Below are positions 1 through 8,704 of a DNA stretch of 64,000 nt, in pieces. The stretch's first letter is position 1. Each line of letters begins with the position of its first letter. The notes beneath the pieces are model-generated. The model was not told the origin of the DNA and did not search any database. It saw only the letters and a list, made by a program, of their open reading frames with translations. Where the stretch lies: assembly GCA_942492055.1 (NCBI GenBank), contig CALODP010000020.1, forward strand, positions 43,333 through 107,332, in the 5' to 3' direction. The translations under genes and the position numbers were made by a program. The DNA comes from CALODP01 sp942492055. Lineage in GTDB: Bacteria > Bacteroidota > Ignavibacteria > Ignavibacteriales > Melioribacteraceae.

Positions 1-2
1 CC

Positions 3-29
3 AAAAAAGGAGCTCTCGGCTCCTTTTCC
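3..29 (-). terminator. Rho-independent terminator
   Basis: Nine-base arms AAAAGGAGC (5-13) and GCTCCTTTT (19-27) form a hairpin. Read on the minus strand it is followed by a run of T, so it fits the end of the minus-strand gene at 50-310. Confidence 0.7.
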
Positions 30-49
30 ACTTTTAAAAAAATGATTAT

Positions 50-310
50 TTAGACTACGGTACGAATAATCTTAATACCTTTCTCATCTAAAATCTTTTT
101 CAAATTATCACATCTTGTTACAATGCCCTTTGAGTCATAACATTGTATATTAAACATTTCTGCTCTTGCGGGAGTGATGAACGAATTTACAATGGCAATA
201 TCTTCTTCCAAGAAGACTACAAGGGGTTTAGTCTTTTTTAATTCTCGGAGTCCATTTTGGATAATTTGCGGCTCAAAGTCTTCAAGTTTAGCCGGTTCGG
301 TATATAGCAT
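50..310 (-). CDS. Small hypothetical protein (86 aa)
   Basis: No family was recognised. The 86-residue protein has no signal peptide or membrane segment and ends in a basic, beta-like stretch (KGIKIIRTVV). A clean terminator lies directly downstream on the same strand, which supports a real transcription unit. No clear ribosome binding site is seen before the ATG. It sits at the edge of the accessory region, next to a long repeat, so it may be cargo of a mobile or cassette region, but nothing in the sequence gives a function. Confidence 0.45.
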   Translation of the reverse strand: MLYTEPAKLEDFEPQIIQNGLRELKKTKPLVVFLEEDIAIVNSFITPARAEMFNIQCYDSKGIVTRCDNLKKILDEKGIKIIRTVV

Positions 311-424
311 TTATTTCCTCTAATGAATTTGCAATATTGTCAAATATCTAGTTTGAGTAAAATAACAAACTATTGAATTTTGTCAAGCTTAATACTAGCT
401 ATTACTTCTCTAATTGCATTTGCG

Positions 425-820
425 CCGTAGGTCTCGGTCCCCGACAAAGGGGGTGTGAAAGATAACCGGAAATCCCGGAACGGTAGAACTTATTGACAAG
501 CACTCTATTTGCCAGCACCAGCGGTGCGTTATGCCTGTAGCACCAGAGGTGCGCCATGTCTGTTAGCTCCGGAGGGAGCGACATGTCTTGTTTCCATGCC
601 TCTATTATGGAGAAAATTGGAATGATATCCCGAAGTAGTTCAGTGTTTATCAAAACTGAAAAAGGAGACAAAAGAGCATCCCCATTATAAAAAACGGCTT
701 TATTGCATGGAAGTAGAGTTGTAATGTTGAAAGTAATAAAGAAAAAATTTAACTTAATTCCGTAATTACTGATTTTCAATATGCGTATAATATGCCGAAA
801 TTTTCCGCATAGTTATATGT
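425..820. repeat. Long dispersed repeat, copy A (about 400 bp)
   Basis: This stretch is closely similar along its length to 9478-9899. It begins with a GATCCCGACAAAG-like motif, continues through short GC-rich palindromes of the type GCACC-AGC-GGTGC and GCTCC-GGA-GGGAGC, each followed by a CATGYCTGT-like link, and ends in an AT-rich part with ATGCCGAAATTTTCCGCAT. Copy A has one palindrome module fewer than copy B. A 125-codon minus-strand reading frame crosses it, but the same frame appears in fragments at other copies and shows no gene-like features, so I treat it as a by-product of the repeat. Confidence 0.85.
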
Positions 821-840
821 AATTAAATCAAAGGTTCAAA

Positions 841-1440
841 ATGAAAAAAGACCTACTTTCTTTTTATGCAATTGCATTGATAATGATATTGCAAGGTTGT
901 GCGACAAAGCCAATATGCTATCATTCAGAAGCAAGCTTACCATTTTTTCATCGTTCGACCAAAACAGTTTTTGAATTAATTAAGGATGATAAGGCTATAA
1001 ATTCTTTTCAGTTTGGTGTTATATCAGCCAAAGACAATGATACTTTATCCTATGTTTTATTGGCACCATTAGAACTAACGCAATCTGTTGGCGATTTGAC
1101 AGATGTGAATTTATCTCATGCAATTCCTTTGTTACCTGCACAAGTTAAGGAATTAATCCGGATACTTAATTCCTCTGCTGAAAAATGGGATACTAAATTT
1201 GATGCAAAAGATGGAATCAGTTTCGAATTTTTAGTATCGCCTGAAAATAGGATTGTACCACAAAGCGAGAATGTTGCTGTATGGTATTCTACATTCAAAT
1301 TCTATTTTCAAAATAATTACGATGGTCCTCTGGGCACTGTTCTTTTTGGCGAAGGAGTATTGCAATACTTTTATAGGATTGAAGAGTTATCAGCACTTAG
1401 AGATTTCTCTAGGATGCTAAGTTTGGCAATTGAGAAATAA
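841..1440 (+). CDS. Predicted lipoprotein of unknown function
   Basis: The 199-residue protein begins with a short basic N-terminus and a hydrophobic stretch ending in a lipobox (LQGC, Cys20), so it is expected to be lipidated and anchored in a membrane facing the periplasm. The rest is a soluble domain with no motif I recognise. It starts about 20 bp after the end of the long repeat and is followed by an attC-like half site, so it may be cassette cargo. No strong ribosome binding site is visible. Confidence 0.65.
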   Translation: MKKDLLSFYAIALIMILQGCATKPICYHSEASLPFFHRSTKTVFELIKDDKAINSFQFGVISAKDNDTLSYVLLAPLELTQSVGDLTDVNLSHAIPLLPAQVKELIRILNSSAEKWDTKFDAKDGISFEFLVSPENRIVPQSENVAVWYSTFKFYFQNNYDGPLGTVLFGEGVLQYFYRIEELSALRDFSRMLSLAIEK

Positions 1441-1461
1441 TTCTAGATGATAGTATATCAC

Positions 1462-1490
1462 ACAAAACATGCCAATCAACCGGACGCTGT
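1462..1490 (+). other. Possible integron attC half site (degenerate)
   Basis: GCCAATCAACCGGACGC resembles the L-double-prime arm of integron attC sites, and it lies just after the stop of the lipoprotein gene. The matching second arm and GTTRRRY box are not found nearby, so this is at most a remnant. A 64-codon frame overlapping it (1447-1641) is not supported as a gene. Confidence 0.3.
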
Positions 1491-1642
1491 TTTTGCATTT
1501 GGCAATATTGTGACCATATTCCATGCGTTGGAAACACGCAAACGCTTAAATGAAAAATTAAAAAATGCCATTAAACCGCTTTGCCCGATGTTAATGCGTG
1601 GTGGTGTAGTAAGTTTTGAATCGGAATCGACTGAAGCATAAA

Positions 1643-1687
1643 TGTCCAGTTTTTATGTTGATAAACTGGACAAAATTATTATCTTTG
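1643..1687 (+). promoter_or_regulatory. abiE promoter with inverted-repeat operator
   Basis: A perfect 10-bp inverted repeat, TGTCCAGTTT (1643-1652) and AAACTGGACA (1663-1672), has arm centres 20 bp apart. It sits directly upstream of a Bacteroidota-type -7 box TATCTTTG (1680-1687), 14 bp before the abiEi start. AbiEi antitoxins are known to repress their own operon by binding inverted repeats upstream, so this is the natural candidate operator. That assignment is inference. Confidence 0.6.
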
Positions 1688-1701
1688 CTTTATAAAAAGG
1701 C

Positions 1702-2427
1702 ATGAAAACAACAGAATACATAGCGTATACAATAGATCGGTTCCCCAAAGGGTACGTGTTCACATATGCCGACTTTATAACAAAGGTAAACAAGAAAGAA
1801 GCCGTAATAAAAGCGTTGAACCGGATGGTTAAATCGGGCAAAATAGCCAAGCTATCCAAGGGGAAATATTATAAACCGGAAAAGAGTGTTTTTGGAGAAC
1901 TGCCGCCTAACCAAAGGCAAGTAGTAAAAGATTTATTGGAAGAAAAGGGTAAAACGACCGGTTATCTAACGGGGTACAGCATTTATAATCAATTTGGGGT
2001 AACAACACAAGTTAGTAATGTAATACAAATAGGTAAGAATGAAATACGCCCGGCATTTAAAAGAGACCGTTACAAAATTTCATTTGTCAAACAAAAGAAC
2101 AACATAACCAAAGAAAATATACCTCTACTTCAGATACTTGATACAATTAGGTACATAAAAAAAATACCCGATACTTCACTCGCCGAATCATGCAAAAGGT
2201 TATTGGTAATAATAAAATGGATATCCCATGATGATAAAACAAAAATTGTAAAGTTGGCGTTAAAATATCCTCCTTCAACAAGAGCTTTACTTGGCGCGAT
2301 GATGGATGAGTTGGGTAATACAAAACAAATAGAGCCGTTAAAAAAATCATTGAACCCGATTACAGTTTATAAATTTACCGGAATAAGCAGCGTACTATCT
2401 ACGACTGAAAACTGGAATATTAAATGA
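1702..2427 (+). CDS. abiEi: AbiEi-family antitoxin / transcriptional regulator (DUF6088-like)
   Basis: The 241-residue protein starts with a winged-helix-like region (about 1-65, including YVFTYADF and KLSKGKYYKP) typical of AbiEi antitoxins, followed by the family C-terminal region that carries antitoxicity. In AbiE systems this protein represses the operon and counteracts the AbiEii nucleotidyltransferase. Its last codon overlaps the start of the next gene (ATGA, 2424-2427), the usual coupling for this pair. The operator-like inverted repeat upstream fits autoregulation. Because the partner gene is broken by an insertion sequence, the antitoxin now stands alone. Confidence 0.8.
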   Translation: MKTTEYIAYTIDRFPKGYVFTYADFITKVNKKEAVIKALNRMVKSGKIAKLSKGKYYKPEKSVFGELPPNQRQVVKDLLEEKGKTTGYLTGYSIYNQFGVTTQVSNVIQIGKNEIRPAFKRDRYKISFVKQKNNITKENIPLLQILDTIRYIKKIPDTSLAESCKRLLVIIKWISHDDKTKIVKLALKYPPSTRALLGAMMDELGNTKQIEPLKKSLNPITVYKFTGISSVLSTTENWNIK

Positions 2428-2836
2428 ATCTTCATTCAGACAAGAAATTATTCAGCGATACAATAAGGGTTACGGCGGCTCAATTAAAAATTAACGAAGT
2501 TTTTGTAGAAAAAGATTATTGGATAACGTTGGTTTTGCAAAGATTATCAAAAAGTGAATATGCTGAACAGACTGTATTTAAGGGGGGCACTTCATTATCA
2601 AAAGGGTTCGGGTTAATAGAACGCTTTTCCGAAGACGTGGATATCGCAGTTATCAATAAGGATAATCAAACCGGTAATGTAATTAAAAACATTATCCGCT
2701 CAACTGAAAAGGCAATAACCGCTGATTTGAATGAAATAGAAGTTGAGAGCGTAACAAGTAAAGGGTCTAGGTTCCGGAAATCGGTTTTTGAATATGACGG
2801 TATTGATACCAAAAATAGGAGCAATAGAGTAATTGT
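2424..2836 (+). pseudogene. abiEii: AbiEii-family nucleotidyltransferase toxin, 5' part (interrupted by IS21)
   Basis: This part encodes about 138 residues of the toxin, including the GGTSLSKG motif and SEDVDIAV, the G-S and D-x-D signature of DNA polymerase beta-like nucleotidyltransferases of the AbiEii family. The reading frame runs into the insertion element after 2836 and would end at 2951. Joining 2424-2836 to 5220-5751, which removes the element and one copy of the 5-bp duplication, restores an uninterrupted 314-residue frame that reads NRVIVEINSF across the join. The toxin was therefore intact before the insertion and is now probably inactive. Confidence 0.9.
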
Positions 2837-2890
2837 TGTTAATTCCAGCCGAAAACTGACCAATATTCCAGACAAAATTGACCAGTACAA

Positions 2891-3637
2891 TTATTTATTA
2901 TGCACCATGTTTCTTAATCTAAAACTTTTTCCGTTAATAAAAAACGGATAACTGTGGTGGAGCAATCTGTCTAAAATAGCTGCAGCCACAACATCATCAT
3001 TGAAAATCTCTCCCCACTGCTCGAAAGCCTTATTTGAAGTAACAATAATAGATCCCCTTTCATATCTTTTGGCCACTAACTGGAAAAAGAGTTTAGCTGT
3101 TTGCTTGCTTAGGGAAAGATATCCGAGTTCATCGATAATAAGTAAATCAAGTCTCCCGAGAGATTCGAGCTTTGCGTTTAGAGTATTGGATATCTCTGCC
3201 GCAGCCAATTCCTCGGTTAGTTTCTCTGCGGAGTAAAAGAGAACTCTCATTCTGGCTTCAATGGCCTTAATCCCCAAAGCGATTGCCAGATGTGTTTTTC
3301 CTACCCCGGGAGGGCCTAAGAACAATACGTTTTTCCCTTTGGAGATAAACTCCAGATTAGCCAGTTCTCTTATTAGTTGCTCGTTTATCTTCGGTTGAAA
3401 AGAAAAATCGAATTCGTCCAGTTTCTTAATCTGTGAAAAGTTCGCCATTCTCATTTTTCTGTTGACCGATCTCTCATATTTAGCGATAACTTGTTCTTCC
3501 AACAGCCTTGCCAAGTATTCACGGAAGCTCATTTTTGCTTTGGCCGCTTTTTCCGCTTCGATAATGTAAATCTCCTTAATCCTCTCCAGAGCGAGTGTTT
3601 TCATGTGTTCTTCCATTCTGTCGTTTCCCATTTTCAC
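2891..3637 (-). CDS. istB: IS21 helper ATPase IstB
   Basis: The 248-residue AAA+ ATPase assists the IstA transposase in target selection. It has a Walker A motif (GPPGVGKT) and a Walker B motif (LLIIDELGYL) in the typical IstB order, preceded by a helical N-terminal region. It follows istA by about 15 bp, the standard gene order. Length matches intact family members, and there is no frameshift. Confidence 0.95.
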   Translation of the reverse strand: MKMGNDRMEEHMKTLALERIKEIYIIEAEKAAKAKMSFREYLARLLEEQVIAKYERSVNRKMRMANFSQIKKLDEFDFSFQPKINEQLIRELANLEFISKGKNVLFLGPPGVGKTHLAIALGIKAIEARMRVLFYSAEKLTEELAAAEISNTLNAKLESLGRLDLLIIDELGYLSLSKQTAKLFFQLVAKRYERGSIIVTSNKAFEQWGEIFNDDVVAAAILDRLLHHSYPFFINGKSFRLRNMVHNK

Positions 3638-3652
3638 TTCTCCTTACTTAGG

Positions 3653-5107
3653 TTAAAAGTTGAATTGATACTCCTTAAGGTCTCTTTTTATATCCTTGTT
3701 CGGGTAGTTTTCTTTGAGTCTCATATTTTCTATGATAATTGTTCTCTCACAGTTCTTTTCCAGATAACCGGATATGAAGGAAAAATGAAAGACGTTATAT
3801 TCCATCGCCTTTTTCAGTGCCGAAAGAAAATCTTCCGCGCAATAGAATTTCGAGAGTTCCATAATGTATCGCAATTGGTATCCGCTGTTGTATCTTTTCT
3901 GCGCATACAGTTTTTCCAAGAACAAAGATTGATCGGGGAATTTCTCCATAAACTCTTTCGACAAGCGTTGAAAATTGCCCTTCGTAGTGTTATTCCCTCT
4001 GTAGTGCTCATCCTTAATGGTTACGTTCCCTTTTCCTAAAGAGAGTCTGTGGGAGGCTACTTTCTTGTTGGCTTGTGAGTAGATCTCGATATAGTACCCT
4101 TGTGATATCTTTATCCATACTTGCTTTCCGGCAAAAGCCCATGGCACCGAGTATCTGTTCCCATTGTAAGAGATCAGACAATCGTAGCTTACTTTTCTTA
4201 TCTCTTCTTTTATCCCCACATAACGACATGATGGCAGATTCATTAGGGAAGCCCTCTCCTTGGCAAACACCGTTTCCGGTTTTTGCTTAATTACCGAATG
4301 AAGCTCGTTATTGACCCGATTCTGAAACTCTTTCAGTTTTGAGCATAACTCTTCAAAGCTACTAAAGGTATTTCCGTCGATGAAATGGTCTTCTATATAG
4401 GCGAACGGTTTTTCGACTTTCCCTTTGGACCACGGATGACTTGGCATCGAACGACTTGGAGCGAACCCGTAATGACCGCAAAAGTGAAGATATCTTGGAT
4501 TCCACCGCCAGTTATCCTTTGAATGAATTGTTATGAAAACTCTCGCGTTATCGGTTTGGACTCTTTGACATACTCCTCCGGAGGCTTGAAGACATCTTTC
4601 GAACGCTTCAAATACTGCCCCTTGATTCTCCGACAAGGATACTTCCAATATTTTATAGCGACTAAAACCGTAGATATATTGATATATGTAGATTTTTGCC
4701 CGTGCCCCTCCGATTAAAACAGTATATGGGCTCCAGTCGAACTGACCTTGTTCCCCGGGAGCTGTCTCGTATGGTTGAAATGTTTTCTTGGAAGTCTGTT
4801 TTATTTTCCCGAGATAATAATAAAAGCTGCTTCTGCTGCCGGTGTAACCTTTACTCCTTATCTCATAGAGAATCCGGGAGCCCCGATATCTCTTAATGTT
4901 AGACATCTCAAAGATCAATTCCGTAAAGGGAGACAAGGAGTCACTTATTGACTCTTTCCGGACGTACTCCGGAGGACTCTCTTTTGACAAGGCTTTTTTT
5001 ACGGTGTTATGACTTAAGCCCAATATCCGACCTATCTCACGTAGACTCATTCCCGGATTTTTGGATCGTAGATTTTTGATTGTTACCCAGTCTTCCATAC
5101 TGATCAC
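3653..5107 (-). CDS. istA: IS21 transposase IstA
   Basis: The 484-residue protein has an N-terminal helix-turn-helix (MSLREIGRILGLSHNTVKK region) and a DDE integrase core: Asp in GQFDWSPY, Asp in VQTDNAR, and Glu in KGKVEKPF. This is the catalytic transposase of the element and acts with IstB. Length and order are typical and the frame is intact. Its promoter would lie in the end region (about 5110-5214), which carries two copies of AACTGAAAAGTGACCA on the minus strand. Confidence 0.95.
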   Translation of the reverse strand: MISMEDWVTIKNLRSKNPGMSLREIGRILGLSHNTVKKALSKESPPEYVRKESISDSLSPFTELIFEMSNIKRYRGSRILYEIRSKGYTGSRSSFYYYLGKIKQTSKKTFQPYETAPGEQGQFDWSPYTVLIGGARAKIYIYQYIYGFSRYKILEVSLSENQGAVFEAFERCLQASGGVCQRVQTDNARVFITIHSKDNWRWNPRYLHFCGHYGFAPSRSMPSHPWSKGKVEKPFAYIEDHFIDGNTFSSFEELCSKLKEFQNRVNNELHSVIKQKPETVFAKERASLMNLPSCRYVGIKEEIRKVSYDCLISYNGNRYSVPWAFAGKQVWIKISQGYYIEIYSQANKKVASHRLSLGKGNVTIKDEHYRGNNTTKGNFQRLSKEFMEKFPDQSLFLEKLYAQKRYNSGYQLRYIMELSKFYCAEDFLSALKKAMEYNVFHFSFISGYLEKNCERTIIIENMRLKENYPNKDIKRDLKEYQFNF

Positions 5108-5219
5108 CTTTTTTCCCTCCTGAGTTTTGTCTACTCAGGATAACTCTATTTTCTCTTTTTTCCTCTGGTCACTTTTCAGTTGGATTTTTGGTCACTTTTC
5201 AGTTGGACAAAACAATTGT

Positions 5220-5751
5220 TGAAATAAATTCATTTGCCAACCCGTTCCCGTATAAGCAACTAACAATTAACAGCCTTCTTTTCGATTTTTTTACGAAGAC
5301 AAACAATCAAAAATATATTGAGCAATACAGATTAGAACCGTTTGAAGTGAATGTTTTGAATAAAGAGCAGACTATGCTCGAGAAACTTGCCTCGCTTATT
5401 TGTTTTTCATTTGCAGCAGACCCGATTGAAAGTATATCAAAAAAGATTAGACACTTTTACGATTTGTATTTTTTAATGAATGATGCGATGTGCGCCGAAT
5501 TTGCAAAGTCGGATAAGTTTAGAACTAAATTTGATGAAATTCTTGAGCACGACAAACAGGTGTTTGATGAACCTGACGGATGGGAAAAGAAAGCTCTGAA
5601 TGAATCTCCTTTGCTGACTGGTTTTGAAAGTATCTGGAAACAGGTAAACGGTATCTACAGAACAGAACTCTCGGCATTGGCTTATACTCCAATTCCCGCT
5701 GAAGATAAAATTGCAAAACAATTTAATGAACTAATAAAGTCTCTGCTATGA
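5220..5751 (+). pseudogene. abiEii: AbiEii-family toxin, 3' part
   Basis: This is the C-terminal half of the toxin interrupted at 2836. It contains INSFANPFPYKQLTI and the conserved EKLASLICFSF helix of AbiEii-type nucleotidyltransferases, and ends at 5751. An ATG-like frame could start inside the right end of the IS (5188), but the resulting fragment lacks the nucleotidyltransferase catalytic residues. Confidence 0.9.
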
Positions 5752-6071
5752 AATTCCACTTCCTTCGCTAAAGGAGATAAACTCCCGAAACAAGGGACGT
5801 TCCGCTCAGAGAGTATCTCTTTTTTAACGCTCACTTTGCAAAATTTCCGGGACGGAGATTTTTTTAATGTCGGGGAAGGGGAAGAGACAAGACAAATGAA
5901 AGGCATAATACCGAGGGTTAAGACATGTTGAATACTCATAGTGTAATTATATAGTTGAATTAGTTTAATAAATAACTTAATTTACAAAATACTAATTTCA
6001 ACAAACTGATAATATGACTAATTTTCCGTATAATTATATATTATATGACAAATTAAATATTTTGGAGTTTT
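5752..6071. other. Non-coding stretch with a degenerate repeat end
   Basis: I see no gene here. The part 5965-6052 (ACTAATTTTCCGTATAATTA region) resembles the AT-rich 3' end of the long repeats at 425-820 and 9478-9899. A GGAG ribosome binding site lies just before the next gene. Confidence 0.4.
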
Positions 6072-6773
6072 ATGGAAATCAAATGCCCTAAATGTGGTAA
6101 AGAAGTAGCTAGCTCGTCTATTAACATCAACACAGATTTGGGGAAATGTGATTATTGTGAAAATGTCTTCAAATTAAGTGAATCAATTAGTAGTAGTGAT
6201 TTTTCTAAACTGTCATCACCTCCTAATGGTTCAAGAATTATTATTACTAAGGAAGTTGATTCAGTTGAAATAACGTTACCTGCGAAGAAATTTTGCGCAT
6301 CTGATATTTTCCCTCTTTTCTTTTCTATTTTTTGGCTTGGCTTTGTTACATTTTGGACAGTTGGTGCAGCACAAGGCAGTATTATATTTGCTCTTTTTTC
6401 TGTCCCCTTCTGGATTGTTGGAATAACTATGATAGTTAATTTAGTTAACTCTTTTAATGAAGATCATATTCTAACTTTGCACAAAGACAAGCTAGAATTA
6501 AACAAAAGTAGGCCGATTAATAGTAAAAATTGCTCTGTCAAATATGGTGATATTTACTCAATAAAGATGAGTGATTTAAAAATGAACAATCCATTTTCAA
6601 TGGCGGCAAATTTTAGGATAATGTCCAAATTTAACATGATGGGAATTCAAACTCCTGCAATAAATTTTGGAAACGAGACAATTAACTTCTTTGAATTTGC
6701 CTCAGATGCAGAGCAAGATTGGATAATAAAATTAATAAATGCAGTATTGAAGAGAACTAGGGCTGATTTATAA
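6072..6773 (+). CDS. Zinc-ribbon membrane protein of unknown function
   Basis: The 233-residue protein starts with a four-cysteine zinc ribbon (CPKC near residue 5 and CDYC near residue 27). Two adjacent membrane segments follow (about 80-130), then a C-terminal soluble domain. A GGAG sequence 8 nt before the ATG supports the start. Its stop codon overlaps the first box of an attC site, so the gene is probably the body of an integron cassette. The role is unknown. Confidence 0.65.
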   Translation: MEIKCPKCGKEVASSSININTDLGKCDYCENVFKLSESISSSDFSKLSSPPNGSRIIITKEVDSVEITLPAKKFCASDIFPLFFSIFWLGFVTFWTVGAAQGSIIFALFSVPFWIVGITMIVNLVNSFNEDHILTLHKDKLELNKSRPINSKNCSVKYGDIYSIKMSDLKMNNPFSMAANFRIMSKFNMMGIQTPAINFGNETINFFEFASDAEQDWIIKLINAVLKRTRADL

Positions 6774-6989
6774 CAAGCAAATCTACACGGACGCCGTGAT
6801 GTATTTGGCTTTTATGTAGTTATTAAATATCGTTGAAAATAAAACATTGCTGTTCGGCAGTGTACAAATAAATAAAATTGTTGCAACCGGCGGCGTTGAA
6901 AGTTAATCACCGGTTGCATTAACTTTGGCGTAGTTTGTAAATGCGGCATTGAAGTTCTGGGGCGCCGGTTATTTGCCACGTCGTTATGT
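6768..6989 (+). other. Integron attC recombination site (long, 222 bp)
   Basis: The site runs from TTATAAC (6768-6774, overlapping the stop of the upstream gene) to GTTATGT (6983-6989). The inner arms GCAAATCTACACGGACGCC and GGCGCCGGTTATTTGCC are complementary apart from extra unpaired bases in the first arm, the hallmark of folded attC sites. The long middle segment shares blocks (TTGGCGTAG, TTGTAAATGCGG, GCAACCGG) with the site at 12846-13094. Confidence 0.8.
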
Positions 6990-7009
6990 TGCAAAGAATT
7001 TAAGGTAAT

Positions 7010-8011
7010 ATGAGAAAATCCATTTATAGTGAAAACGAAATTTTCGAAAAGTGTTATGATAGAATATCTTCATTAATTAGCGAAGATGTAAAAGTAGAAG
7101 ATTTACCTTCAAAACTTGAAGAGGATTATTTGCCGAATGAAATCAAATTACTAATTAAAGACTTAGGTTCAGTAAAATACTTCAAGAAAGTTGACCGAAT
7201 ACAAATTATTTATAGAATTTTGTCATTTGTTGTCTTATTACAATTTATAATAAATCTTTTATTGGTCGTATTTTTTGCAAGTTTGGCCAAAGACTCACCC
7301 ACTGCTAATGTAGATTTTAGTTACTTCTCAATGCCTGTGTTTTATTCATTAGGCGGCTTGATTTTATCTGTCATGCTTGTGGTAAATTCATTTTGGGAGA
7401 ATGTCTTTTCAACGGGAATTATTTTAATATCTTTCCTCATTTTTAGTCAAGTCTATAATGATGCATTTGTAATCTTTGAAACAACATCAATGTTTTACTG
7501 GATACCCGTTTTAGTTTTTATCTCGGTATTTCTGTTAACTGTTAGACTTGCCTTCCCAAAACGTGAGAGAATGTTACTCGTGTTAAGAAAACTAAAGAAA
7601 AATGGAATAGATATTTCTTCAATTCCGGAAGAACTTGTCACCTACGCGGAACAGTTTGATGATTCAAGTTTGCTTAGCTCATACAGCAAGGCGCCTGATT
7701 CAAAAGAGTTTTTTAAGAATCTACCTTATAAAATAAAAAAGAATCCAACTGAGGATGAACTTTTAAATTGGGTTATTAGAAAAAGAAGAAACAACAACAT
7801 TCTAATAGCCATCCTAGGGCTTTTTCTTTTTACAATGATCGCACTTATCATTTCAGTTGGTCTTGAAAAAATTGATGTATACGAGATAATCCAAATGTTT
7901 CTGGGGCTTGGTGGTTGGGTCTATCTTCTATTAAAAAGAGAGTCATTAAAGAAAATTGACACAAATTATATCAATACTGCGCTTGGTGATATAAAAGGTA
8001 ATAACTTATAA
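7010..8011 (+). CDS. Multi-pass membrane protein of unknown function
   Basis: The 333-residue protein has a charged N-terminal region of about 70 residues, roughly four hydrophobic membrane spans (70-185), a charged soluble stretch, and two more spans near the C-terminus. I recognise no family. It begins 20 bp after the recombination point of the attC site and is preceded by TAAGG, so it fits a one-gene integron cassette. Function cannot be inferred. Confidence 0.65.
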   Translation: MRKSIYSENEIFEKCYDRISSLISEDVKVEDLPSKLEEDYLPNEIKLLIKDLGSVKYFKKVDRIQIIYRILSFVVLLQFIINLLLVVFFASLAKDSPTANVDFSYFSMPVFYSLGGLILSVMLVVNSFWENVFSTGIILISFLIFSQVYNDAFVIFETTSMFYWIPVLVFISVFLLTVRLAFPKRERMLLVLRKLKKNGIDISSIPEELVTYAEQFDDSSLLSSYSKAPDSKEFFKNLPYKIKKNPTEDELLNWVIRKRRNNNILIAILGLFLFTMIALIISVGLEKIDVYEIIQMFLGLGGWVYLLLKRESLKKIDTNYINTALGDIKGNNL

Positions 8012-8026
8012 CATCACTTAGCTTGC

Positions 8027-8077
8027 AACATAACCAGCCCATCAAGACCGACCGCTTTTTTACAATGTCGTTAGTTG
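8027..8077 (+). other. Truncated integron attC site
   Basis: ACATAAC (8027-8033) followed by CAGCCCATCAAGACCGACCGC has the form of an attC first half, and TCGTTAGTT (about 8068-8076) could be the closing GTTRRRY box. The complementary inner arm is missing, so the site looks internally deleted. Confidence 0.5.
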
Positions 8078-8081
8078 GTTT

Positions 8082-8704
8082 TTACCAACTCTTAGGTTTA
8101 TTAATATTTGTTCCGGGAATTGGCGATGGGAGTTGTGATGATTTCAAAATCCCAGTTCTTATTCGCTTAATAAAATCAGCATGTTTCATAAGTTCTTTTG
8201 AAGGATGACCTTTACCCGGCATTAAAAGCCAAGTAATTTATTCGGATGATATTCTTTAATGAGTTTCATTGATTCAGCTAAATCACTATCGTTCGATACA
8301 ACAATTGCACAATCATACTGGTCTAGACAAGCATCATTGAGCATATGTACAGCAATATTAACATCGGAACCTTTTTCCTCCGTTTTGATAATTTTTACCG
8401 ACCTTCTTTTTTCGGTTGGATTCGCCAATGGAACATTAACTTCGTGGGTTAAAAAGTGTCCGTAGAAAATTTCAATTTCCGGGATATATGATTTCAGAGC
8501 TCTTAAAAATGACTGTTGACTTACCGGTTTTTGAGAATTGTATTTGCCGGATACGAGAGCTGTAAAGTATTTTATTTTCACGATATTATTCTTTGGGGAG
8601 AGCAGCTTTTGAAATAGCTCTTTAAAATTCAGCCATTTGTAGGGAGTATTTTTTACCGCACGATAATAAAAATTAAATCCATCAATATAAATTATTGTGC
8701 GCAT
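8082..8704 (-). pseudogene. NYN-domain (LabA/DUF88-like) putative RNase, frameshifted
   Basis: The N-terminal part (MRTIIYIDGFNFYYR, start at 8704) and the acidic motif IVVSNDSDLAESMKL are typical of NYN/PIN-like nuclease domains of the LabA/DUF88 group. The main frame stops at 8222, but shifting frame in the AAAA run at 8224-8227 continues as MPGKGHPSKELMKHADFIK and ends with LPSPIPGTN...KPKSW at 8082, the usual C-terminus of the family. The gene is therefore near full length with one frameshift, either a real mutation or a read error. It runs against the other cassettes. Confidence 0.75.

Larger units (their letters stand above)
2837..5214 (-). mobile_element. Complete IS21-family insertion sequence (2378 bp)
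   Basis: The element carries istA and istB on the minus strand. Its ends are TGTT...AACA, with related inner sequences (TCCAnCnGAAAAnTGACC) inverted at both sides and repeated inside each end, as is usual for IS21 multiple transposase-binding sites. It is flanked by a 5-bp direct repeat ATTGT (2832-2836 and 5215-5219), and excising it with one repeat rebuilds the abiEii frame exactly. Both transposition genes look intact, so the insertion may be recent. Confidence 0.92.

Noticed and set aside
402..779. 125-codon minus-strand gene
   Set aside because: It lies wholly inside the long repeat; fragments of the same frame recur at 9426-9676 and 35877-36077, each built from palindrome modules.
1447..1641. 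64-codon gene after the lipoprotein
   Set aside because: It overlaps the attC-like half site, has no ribosome binding site and no recognised domain.
2837..5214. Reading the IS right end as the start of a separate gene (5188)
   Set aside because: The frame from 5188 begins in the IS end and is only the 3' half of abiEii.
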